Shown here: one piece after another, positions 1 through 7,945 of the stretch | Layout of the letters: every line of letters starts with the position of its first letter | Position numbering within the stretch: the stretch's first letter is position 1 | NCBI GenBank assembly: GCA_019119305.1 | Contig: DWXH01000023.1 | Location: forward strand, 1 to 64,000 | Length of the DNA stretch: 64,000 bases | DNA from: Candidatus Alistipes merdigallinarum | GTDB lineage: Bacteria; Bacteroidota; Bacteroidia; Bacteroidales; Rikenellaceae | Direction of reading: 5' to 3' | Translations under genes and position numbers: made by a program | The notes under the pieces: model-generated | What the model was told of the DNA's origin: nothing | The model's input: only the letters and a program-made list of their open reading frames with translations | Database searches by the model: none

Positions 1-14
1 AATCTGTCGAAACT

Positions 15-989
15 ATGGTGAACAAGATTATCGCCGATTTTCTAAAGACCTCCAAACGCCTGGTCGTTCCTCAATTCGGAGCTTTTATCCGCAAAGAGGA
101 TAGTGGAACCATTGCATTCGTTCCGTTTTTGAAAAAAGATGACGGGGTATTGAACCAACTGTTGTGTGCAGCATACGGGCTGACACAGAACGATGCACAA
201 ACCATAATCAATGAATTCGTCGAAGAGGTCAAAGAGAGCGTATCGACGCGTGGCGTATATATTATTGAGGGGGTAGGGAGTATCACGGCCGATCCGAACG
301 GCATTTTACGGATGGAATCCGGAACGCCGTCGCAACCGACGGCTCAACAGTCAACGGTTATCCCTGAAGAGCCAAAACCGACACAACAGGCGGCGGCTCC
401 TAAAGTGGCGACAGAAGTCCAGACCCCTCCCGTTACACCGTTTGCGTCTCCTGTAAACAAAGGGACAACCGAACGGCCCGTTCCTCCGGCCCAAACGAGC
501 GAACCGCGGACTTCTCCCCCTGTTACACCTACTCCGCGCCCGTCCGTAGCGGCACAAGCGACACCTTTCCCAGCTCCGAGAACGGACTATACGCAACAAC
601 CGTCCTCTCAACAAAAAAACAGTGGTGCTCCAATCCCTACACCGCAAAAACCATATACGACATTCCAGCAAAGCAAGGGAAATACGTCACAACCTTCGGG
701 TCAACCGACTTCGAACCGTCCGTTCGGACCGTCGTCCCGCTCGGCACCGCAACAACCTCCCGTACGCCCTCCATACGGCCGTACGCCACAAGGACCACGC
801 CGTCCCGCAAAGAAGAACAAGGCCGATCTGTTTATCATCATCGCCATCATTGCGGCAGCCATTGCACTGGGTGTCATGATCTTCGGTTTTCTTGTCGGAC
901 GGTCGGGTCCGGATCTCGATTCGCTGATTTCACCCGCCGTTCAGGTCGACAGCACAGCAACCGATTCGACTACACTGCAGGTCGAATAA
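15..989 (+). CDS. HU-like N-terminal domain protein with Pro/Thr/Gln-rich linker and C-terminal transmembrane helix
   Basis: N-terminus (MVNKIIADFLKTSKRLVVPQFGAFIRKE...GVYIIEGVGSITADPNG) resembles the HU/SPOR-associated bacterial domain. It is followed by a ~150 aa P/T/Q-rich linker and a hydrophobic helix (LFIIIAIIAAAIALGVMIFGFLVG). Confidence 0.7.
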   Translation: MVNKIIADFLKTSKRLVVPQFGAFIRKEDSGTIAFVPFLKKDDGVLNQLLCAAYGLTQNDAQTIINEFVEEVKESVSTRGVYIIEGVGSITADPNGILRMESGTPSQPTAQQSTVIPEEPKPTQQAAAPKVATEVQTPPVTPFASPVNKGTTERPVPPAQTSEPRTSPPVTPTPRPSVAAQATPFPAPRTDYTQQPSSQQKNSGAPIPTPQKPYTTFQQSKGNTSQPSGQPTSNRPFGPSSRSAPQQPPVRPPYGRTPQGPRRPAKKNKADLFIIIAIIAAAIALGVMIFGFLVGRSGPDLDSLISPAVQVDSTATDSTTLQVE

Positions 990-1055
990 TAAACGAACAA
1001 AAGAAATCGTTTTGCGAAATCGAGAAGATTTGATCTTTAAACACTACGGACCAAC

Positions 1056-2279
1056 ATGGATTTAACGAGCGTAAAACAACGTTTTGGTATCATCGGCAAC
1101 GACAGTAGCCTGAATTGTGCATTGGAAATAGCCTTACGGGTAGCCGCAACAGACCTTTCGGTATTGGTCACCGGAGAGAGTGGCGTTGGCAAGGAGTTTT
1201 TCCCGCAGATCATCCATGCCAACAGCGCACGCAAACACGGAAACTACATCGCCGTCAACTGCGGTGCGATTCCAGAAGGAACGATCGATTCCGAGCTTTT
1301 CGGCCACGAGAAAGGTGCTTTCACCGGCGCGACCGAAGCCCGCAAGGGTTATTTCGAAGTGGCAGACGGAGGTACCATATTTTTGGATGAGGTTGCCGAA
1401 CTTCCCCATACGACACAAGTCCGCCTGCTTCGGGTCCTACAAACCGGAGAATTCATTCGGGTCGGGGCTTCAAAAGCCGGGAAAACCAACGTCCGAGTCG
1501 TCGCAGCCACCAATATCAACCTGCGAGAAGCTGTCGCCGAAGGACGTTTCCGGGAAGATCTATACTACCGATTGAATACCGTTCCCATCACCATTCCTCC
1601 TCTTAGAGAACGGAAAGGCGATATCTATCTCCTGTTCCGAAAATTTGCATCCGACATCGCCGCACAATACCGGATGCCGCAGATTACCCTCGACGAAGAG
1701 GCCCGGCAAATGCTCGAGAACTATCGTTGGCCGGGAAATATCCGACAGCTGAAAAACGTAGCCGAGCAAATCTCAGCAGTAGAAGAGACTCGCCTGATCA
1801 CCGGGGAGATCATCAAAAAGTATCTGCCCGATTACGACAAAAGCAGAATGCCGGTTGTCATGAAACCGACGGCGCCGTCGGAAGAGATGCACACGGAACG
1901 CGAATTACTGTACAAGGTTCTGTTTGACCTGCGGAGCGACATGAGCGAACTGAAACGGATGATGAGTGAGCTAATGGCTTCGAAACACTACGAAGAGCCC
2001 AAAGAGATCGTCGGTCTGTTGCCTCACAGCAACTCCTCATACCCGATCACCCAAACGGCCAAGGCCAATGAGACAGACGATGATTTTTACACGGACACAG
2101 AAGAGGTCATCGACGATCCGAAAGAGGGGATGACCAAAGAAAAGGCACAAAAAGAGGCCATCATCCGGGCTCTGAAACGGCACAACGGAAAAAGGAAAGA
2201 TGCAGCCCGTGAATTGTTCATCTCGGAACGGACGCTCTATCGAAAAATCAAAGAACTGGGAATCGACAAAATATTGTAA
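1056..2279 (+). CDS. Sigma-54-dependent transcriptional activator (AAA+ and Fis-type HTH, no receiver domain)
   Basis: Walker A GESGVGKE, GAFTGA motif (HEKGAFTGATEARKGYFE), GTIFLDEV Walker B, C-terminal Fis-like HTH (DAARELFISERTLYRKIKELGI). Confidence 0.93.
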   Translation: MDLTSVKQRFGIIGNDSSLNCALEIALRVAATDLSVLVTGESGVGKEFFPQIIHANSARKHGNYIAVNCGAIPEGTIDSELFGHEKGAFTGATEARKGYFEVADGGTIFLDEVAELPHTTQVRLLRVLQTGEFIRVGASKAGKTNVRVVAATNINLREAVAEGRFREDLYYRLNTVPITIPPLRERKGDIYLLFRKFASDIAAQYRMPQITLDEEARQMLENYRWPGNIRQLKNVAEQISAVEETRLITGEIIKKYLPDYDKSRMPVVMKPTAPSEEMHTERELLYKVLFDLRSDMSELKRMMSELMASKHYEEPKEIVGLLPHSNSSYPITQTAKANETDDDFYTDTEEVIDDPKEGMTKEKAQKEAIIRALKRHNGKRKDAARELFISERTLYRKIKELGIDKIL

Positions 2280-2287
2280 ATCGAAAT

Positions 2288-2803
2288 ATGAATAAGATCG
2301 CAAGATTAGTTGTTGCCGCACTTGCATGCATGATCCTGACACAAGGGTGTACGGTCCGCTACTCCTTTTCTGGTGCATCGATCTCACCCGAGGTGAAGAC
2401 CGTCAGCATCGCACGTTTTCCTAACAACGCCCTGCTGGTTGCCCCCATTTTGAGTTCGACCTTAACAGACGCCCTTCAGGATAAATTTTCAAGACAGACA
2501 AAACTGACCTTGGTCCCTGAAGGTGGCGACTTGAGTTTCGAAGGTGAGATCACCAACTACACGTCAACCCCTGCCGCCATCACCGGGAACGAGACCGCAG
2601 CTCTTAACAACCTGACCATCACGGTACGAGTCCGGTTCACCAATGCGATAGATCCGTCACAAAACTACGACAAAACATTTTCTTCGTTCTCGACCTATCC
2701 CAGCAGTACGTTACTGCAAGAGGCCGAACCGTCGTTAATTCCAGAAATTGTAGATCAGTTGGTCGAGGATATTTTCAATGCAGCCGTATCGAATTGGGAT
2801 TAA
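2288..2803 (+). CDS. lptE: LptE-family LPS assembly lipoprotein
   Basis: Lipobox-like signal (ALACMILTQGC), then TVRYSFSGASISPEVKTVSIARFPNNA, typical of Bacteroidetes LptE. Lies just downstream of the sigma-54 regulator. Confidence 0.85.
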   Translation: MNKIARLVVAALACMILTQGCTVRYSFSGASISPEVKTVSIARFPNNALLVAPILSSTLTDALQDKFSRQTKLTLVPEGGDLSFEGEITNYTSTPAAITGNETAALNNLTITVRVRFTNAIDPSQNYDKTFSSFSTYPSSTLLQEAEPSLIPEIVDQLVEDIFNAAVSNWD

Positions 2804-3309
2804 TGGAAATGGAAACAGGATTGCTTACCCTGGAGGCAGAAGAGTTGGAAAGGATTGTCGAACGGTATCCGTGGTGCTCATCGGCGCGGCTCCTGTTGTG
2901 GAACAGAGAAGGCGAATTGCCGTCCAAATTGTTGCTTCGTCAATCATTCTGCCGTATGCCGGATTATCTCCAAAAACGGCAGCCCGATAAAAACAAACCC
3001 GAACTCCAAGCTTCACACCCGTCCGAGATAATAGACCGTTTTCTGTCACTCTCTACGACACGGATCGATCCTTCGGCAAACACCGGATCACAAGAAGACC
3101 TATCGGCCGAATCCATCACAGAAAATTACGACATGGTGAGCGAAGAGTTGGCAGAAATATATACCGCACAGGGCCTGTTCTGCGAAGCGAGAAAAATTTA
3201 TGCGCGTTTAAGTTTGCTATATCCGGAAAAAAGTGTTTATTTTGCCGAAATTATTGCCGGATTGGAGGATTGTAACCCTCAAACCCGAACTGTTAAAAAA
3301 GAAGTATAA
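2794..3309 (+). CDS. Hypothetical protein with C-terminal TPR-like segment
   Basis: Overlaps the end of lptE; C-terminus ELAEIYTAQGLFCEARKIYARLSLLYPEKSVYFAEII is TPR-like. Confidence 0.65.
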   Translation: MGLMEMETGLLTLEAEELERIVERYPWCSSARLLLWNREGELPSKLLLRQSFCRMPDYLQKRQPDKNKPELQASHPSEIIDRFLSLSTTRIDPSANTGSQEDLSAESITENYDMVSEELAEIYTAQGLFCEARKIYARLSLLYPEKSVYFAEIIAGLEDCNPQTRTVKKEV

Positions 3310-3324
3310 CGTTTAAAAATAGAG

Positions 3325-3711
3325 TTGATAATGTATATTTTTTGCATTGTATTGATTGTTATCGCAAGCGTTCTATTGATTCTTGCCGTACTAGCCCAAA
3401 ATCCGAAGAGCGGGATGGCTGCCAATTTCGGAGCATCGAACCAAGTCATGGGAGTTCGCCAAACCGCCGATTTTCTCGAAAAATTCACGTGGGGACTGGC
3501 CATTGCAATCGTCGTATTGAGTTTAGCCGCTACGATGACCATGCCCTCCAACAATATTCTGTCGAGCAAAAGCGAAGTAGAGAAAATTCTGGAACAACAA
3601 GCCGTTCAGGCCAACGAGAACCTACTTCCTACCATTCCGACTGAAGGCTCGGATTCAACCTCCGCCGCTGCTGAAGCTCCTGCCGCACCTGCAGCCGACT
3701 CGATCGAATAA
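3325..3711 (+). CDS. secG: Preprotein translocase subunit SecG
   Basis: Two hydrophobic helices flanking the AVLAQNPKSGMAANFGASNQVMGVRQTADFLEKFTW motif. Confidence 0.92.
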   Translation: MIMYIFCIVLIVIASVLLILAVLAQNPKSGMAANFGASNQVMGVRQTADFLEKFTWGLAIAIVVLSLAATMTMPSNNILSSKSEVEKILEQQAVQANENLLPTIPTEGSDSTSAAAEAPAAPAADSIE

Positions 3712-3747
3712 TCGCTTTCGACCTGTTAATAAAAATTAATTCATATA

Positions 3748-3786
3748 GAGAACTGTCTCGGCTCTGCTGCGGACAGTTCTTTTATT
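3748..3786 (+). terminator. Rho-independent terminator after secG
   Basis: Inverted repeat AGAACTGTC ... GACAGTTCT followed by TTTATTAT. Confidence 0.7.
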
Positions 3787-3857
3787 ATCTTCTATCGGGA
3801 TGATGCCGGGAAATAGGACCGACCCACACAGATCCATCCAAAACAAATTTATCGAAC

Positions 3858-4295
3858 ATGATACGTATTCTCGAGCCACAAGATATGGATGCCGTACTGG
3901 ATATCTGGATGCAGGGATCGTTACAAGCACACGGTTTTATCGAAAAGTCGTATTGGAAGAGACAAAAAGAGCGGTTTAGAGAGACCCTGTTGTCACACTC
4001 GATAACTGCGGTTTATTGCGATCCGCAGACCGACCGGATCATCGGTTTCATGTCTCTCGTTGAAAATTTCATCACTGCGCTCTATGTTGTTCCGGAAGAA
4101 CAGGGTAGGGGTATTGGGCACCATCTGCTACGTCGTGCAAAATATCTATATCCCATATTGGAACTAACGGTATACACCGAAAACAAATCGGCTCTATCGT
4201 TTTATATAAACGAAGGTTTCCAGATCATTCGCTACCAGACCGACCAAGCAACCGGACACGAAGAGGCTCTTATGATTCATCGTCCCGTTCGATAA
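3858..4295 (+). CDS. GNAT family N-acetyltransferase
   Basis: ALYVVPEEQGRGIGHHLLRRAK acetyl-CoA binding motif and TVYTENKSALSFYINEGFQII. Confidence 0.88.
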   Translation: MIRILEPQDMDAVLDIWMQGSLQAHGFIEKSYWKRQKERFRETLLSHSITAVYCDPQTDRIIGFMSLVENFITALYVVPEEQGRGIGHHLLRRAKYLYPILELTVYTENKSALSFYINEGFQIIRYQTDQATGHEEALMIHRPVR

Positions 4296-4406
4296 AATTA
4301 TCACCTCTGTTCTCTCGATGGAATTAAGGCATATTCATATCGGAGTTGCCACCCTTCCCCCTAATTCCCTATGCCCTCCGCACAAGGCAGGCTTTATTTC
4401 ACTCCT

Positions 4407-4456
4407 CAAAAAAACGGCTCCATCGTCGGTCGAATAACCAAATACGACGGAGCCGC
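4407..4456 (-). terminator. Rho-independent terminator of the minus-strand 4487-7899 genes
   Basis: Read on the minus strand: CGGCTCCGTCG ... CGACGATGGAGCCG followed by TTTTTTT. Confidence 0.8.
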
Positions 4457-4486
4457 ATAAACAAGTTCAATTATTTTCACAAACGC

Positions 4487-5584
4487 CTATCGGGTAACCA
4501 CCTCCCAGACCTTGATTCGCCGGTCGGTTCCCTGCGGGCCTTCGACTTCGAGCGTTACTGTCCACTCCCCGGCCCGTTCGTAGCGATGTTGCGGATGTTG
4601 CTCTTCCGAGCCGGTTCCGTCTCCGAAATCCCATCGCCACCGGGTAATCTCACCCTGCGAACGATCCTCAAACAAAACAATGCGCTGTTCGCGGTCGACC
4701 TCCGTAAAACTCCAATCCGCATCAATCACTTTCCGATAAGGCTTCTCCAACGGCATCAACCGAAAAGCATTCAAGTAAGAGGCATCTCGGATCATCCGAA
4801 AATCGTGCGACAGGCACATCACCGGATCGGCCTGCGGTTTATCCGTATCGAAATCGATCATACACCACGAAATTCCAACCAACTCATTCTCGGTCAACTG
4901 CGACACGACCGAACGCCCGATCCCTTCTACTGCTGCATAATCGAACGGCGTGATCCAAAACTCCATCCGCAACCGTCCCGAAGAACCGTGTTCGAAATCG
5001 TAATCATACGCCACATTGGCATAGGGAAAATCCTTGATCCAAGGGGTAGCACCCCAGACCATAGCCCACTCCTTACCCTCCTGCACCGGAGTAAAGATGT
5101 GGTAATTCTGGGCATGTGCCCCGTGGCCTTTAAAATGCAAGTCCGAAATCGGCAATATGTTGCGATTACCGTTATCCTCTTTAATAAAAAGTCCTCCCGA
5201 AGCATCCCCGTCGACCACCAATTCGAATATATCCTGACGCAATCCCTTGTCGGAAAAGTCCCAACAATCGTCATAGGCTTCCAGATAAAAATAGAGCCTG
5301 TTTTCACCCTTTACCCATCCTACCTTGACCGTCAGATCGAATTCCGTAGAGTCGAGATCAGCACCTCGCCCGCCGTGTGTGTCAAACAATTCGGAGAGAC
5401 CCACGGCATAGGTTTCAGGCACCATATCCCAATCGGAAAAATCACCGTCAATACGCGGTATGGCCGTACGCGGAAACTGGAAAATTTTAAACTCCTTTTC
5501 AGGCCGTGCAAAAGCCAAAACTTCGGGTAGACACCCGAGATACAGCACACAAAACAATAAAATATACTTTAACGCTCTTTTCAT
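4487..5584 (-). CDS. Secreted CBM9-like and PKD-domain protein
   Basis: Signal peptide; PRIDGDFSDWDMVPETYA is CBM9-like; C-terminal RWRWDFGDGTGSEEQHPQHRYERAGEWTVTLEV is a PKD domain. Confidence 0.75.
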   Translation of the reverse strand: MKRALKYILLFCVLYLGCLPEVLAFARPEKEFKIFQFPRTAIPRIDGDFSDWDMVPETYAVGLSELFDTHGGRGADLDSTEFDLTVKVGWVKGENRLYFYLEAYDDCWDFSDKGLRQDIFELVVDGDASGGLFIKEDNGNRNILPISDLHFKGHGAHAQNYHIFTPVQEGKEWAMVWGATPWIKDFPYANVAYDYDFEHGSSGRLRMEFWITPFDYAAVEGIGRSVVSQLTENELVGISWCMIDFDTDKPQADPVMCLSHDFRMIRDASYLNAFRLMPLEKPYRKVIDADWSFTEVDREQRIVLFEDRSQGEITRWRWDFGDGTGSEEQHPQHRYERAGEWTVTLEVEGPQGTDRRIKVWEVVTR

Positions 5585-5586
5585 AA

Positions 5587-7899
5587 CTACTCTTTTTTAA
5601 GCCTGTCGCTCATGGAGAGCGGACAATCTTCCGGTGCGCTTCCCCAAGACTCGTTCGGCTCAGGTCCCATCTCGAATTCCAACGTCACGTCACCCGAAAA
5701 CAACTGTTTATGAGTCAGCCAGTTTTTGGAACAAGAGACACCGTTTACCCAAACCGACCGTATGTAACAATTTTCGCGGGATACGTTCGGTGCCAATACG
5801 GTCAACTGCCCCATCGGGTGCCGCACAACCGCCTTCTTGAAAATCGGGGAGCCGATAAAGTAAACGCCTTCACCATGGGTCACCGGATAGAACCCCAACG
5901 AACTGAACACATACCAAGCCGACATTTGTCCCGTATCGTCGTTCCCACAGATCCCTTCGGGCGAAACATCGTACATCGTATACAACACATCGCTGATCCG
6001 TTTCTGTCCTTTCCATGGTTGACCTGCATAATTGTACATGTAAAGCGTATGGTGTCCGGGTTCGTTTCCATGAGCGTACTGTCCGATCATTCCGGTAATA
6101 TCCGGTGCCGGATTGTCCCCATGAATCTCCTGGCTGACGATAAACAAAGAGTCCAGTTTTGCGACAAAAGCCTCCTTACTACCGAACAAATCAATCAGGC
6201 CTTTACCGTCATGGGGAACAAAAAAGGTCCATTGCCAAGCCGTTCCCTCACAGAAATCATCATCCGGACGATAATGGTTCGAGTGGAACGGATCGAACGG
6301 CGTCCGCCACGTCCCGTCACTCATCCTGCCTCGCATGAAATTCGTCGTCGAATCGAACAGGTTACGGTAAGAATCGGCCCGGTGTAAATAATAGGCATAA
6401 TCGTCCCAATGTCCCAACATCTTGGCCATTTGGGCAATACACCAGTCATCGTAACTATACTCCAAAGTTTTCGACACCGAATTGACCTCGAGATCACACG
6501 GTACATATCCGTACTGTTTATAATTACGGATACCTCTGAATCCTTTAAGAAAATAACCGAACGTATCGCGTTGCGCCGATGCTTTCATCGCCTCGAAAAG
6601 TGCTTCTGCATCGTATGCCTTGATCCCCTTGTTGTAGGCATCCGCAATGACCGGCATCGAGTGATAACCGATCATACACATGTTTTCGACTCCGGCCAAT
6701 GTCCAGATCGGCAGCTGTCCGCAATGGCGGTAATGTTCCAAAAACGTATTCATCAGATCGTTGGTCACATCCGGACGCAAAATAGCGATCAGCGGATTCT
6801 GTGCCCGGAACGTATCCCACAGGCCAAGTACTCCGGCAAAATAGCGGAAATTACCCTGATAGACCTTTGAATCCGAACTCCGGTATTCACCCGTCACATC
6901 CGAATAAAGTTGCGGATAGAGCAGGGCAAAATACAACGATGTGTAGAATACCTCTTTCCGGGATACGTTATCATCCTCTATCTGAATGGCGGAAAGTTCC
7001 GTATTCCACAGATCGCGAGCCTGTTGCTTCACCTGGTCGAAATTCCATGTCCGGATTTCGCTTTTTAGATTTTTTCGGGCACCCTCCATACTGACCGGCG
7101 ATATACCCACACGCACGATAATCGGACGATCCGATTTATTGGAAAAGCGCAACACGGCACGAACATCCGTGCCCTCTATATTCTGTACACCATCTTGTAG
7201 AACCTTATTCTCAAAAAGTTTACACGATTTTATCGGTTCGGAAAATTGTGCATAAAAATATACATGCTGTTCAGGAGCCCAACCGTTCGAAATACGGAAT
7301 CCTCGAACGGTACGGGCATCGACCCACTCCAATCGGGCGAGCTTGACCGTATCGAAATCCTCATCGGGCCAGATCGTTGTAGAGTGTTGACTGCCATGTT
7401 TGAGATCGATCACTAAATGTCGATCCGTTGTAGGATAGGTATATCGGTGCATGCCGCACCGTGCCGTAGCTGTCAATTCCGCATCGATGTCCGAATCCAA
7501 CAGTTTTACGCTGTAATAACCCGGCGCGACCGATTCCTGATCGTGAGAAAAACGGCTCGATACCGTCTCCAGATAACGTTCGCACGTTTGCCACGAATCC
7601 CCCGTCACGGGAAAGAACATAATATCCTGAAAGTCGGTACCACCACCACCCGATTTATGGGTATGGCTGAAACCGTACAGCACGGAATGGTCATAATGGT
7701 AACCCGAAGCCGTAAAATAGGTATCCGGCCCCAACTGTACCATTCCGAAAGGTACGGCAGCCACCGGGACTACACATCCCGCAGCTCCCGTACCCATCAT
7801 CGGACGGACATAGGAGACTGCGTCAAACTTCTCCTTTGCATGGAGTATGCCACACGACACCAATGCGAGAAGAGTCAAAAAGCACAATCTCTTTTTCAT
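5587..7899 (-). CDS. GH92 family alpha-mannosidase-like glycoside hydrolase
   Basis: GTGAAGCVVPVAAVPFGMVQLGPDT; GYHYDHSVLYGFSHTHKSGGGGTDFQDIMFFP; GNDDTGQMSAWYVFSSLGFYPV are GH92 signatures. Confidence 0.93.
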   Translation of the reverse strand: MKKRLCFLTLLALVSCGILHAKEKFDAVSYVRPMMGTGAAGCVVPVAAVPFGMVQLGPDTYFTASGYHYDHSVLYGFSHTHKSGGGGTDFQDIMFFPVTGDSWQTCERYLETVSSRFSHDQESVAPGYYSVKLLDSDIDAELTATARCGMHRYTYPTTDRHLVIDLKHGSQHSTTIWPDEDFDTVKLARLEWVDARTVRGFRISNGWAPEQHVYFYAQFSEPIKSCKLFENKVLQDGVQNIEGTDVRAVLRFSNKSDRPIIVRVGISPVSMEGARKNLKSEIRTWNFDQVKQQARDLWNTELSAIQIEDDNVSRKEVFYTSLYFALLYPQLYSDVTGEYRSSDSKVYQGNFRYFAGVLGLWDTFRAQNPLIAILRPDVTNDLMNTFLEHYRHCGQLPIWTLAGVENMCMIGYHSMPVIADAYNKGIKAYDAEALFEAMKASAQRDTFGYFLKGFRGIRNYKQYGYVPCDLEVNSVSKTLEYSYDDWCIAQMAKMLGHWDDYAYYLHRADSYRNLFDSTTNFMRGRMSDGTWRTPFDPFHSNHYRPDDDFCEGTAWQWTFFVPHDGKGLIDLFGSKEAFVAKLDSLFIVSQEIHGDNPAPDITGMIGQYAHGNEPGHHTLYMYNYAGQPWKGQKRISDVLYTMYDVSPEGICGNDDTGQMSAWYVFSSLGFYPVTHGEGVYFIGSPIFKKAVVRHPMGQLTVLAPNVSRENCYIRSVWVNGVSCSKNWLTHKQLFSGDVTLEFEMGPEPNESWGSAPEDCPLSMSDRLKKE

Positions 7900-7945
7900 G
7901 GATTTAATGTTAACTCATTAGACATATAGTCTTATCATGACCCCT

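Noticed and set aside
4346-5530. 394-aa plus-strand ORF
   Set aside because: Antisense to the CBM9/PKD gene and runs through its terminator; no domain.
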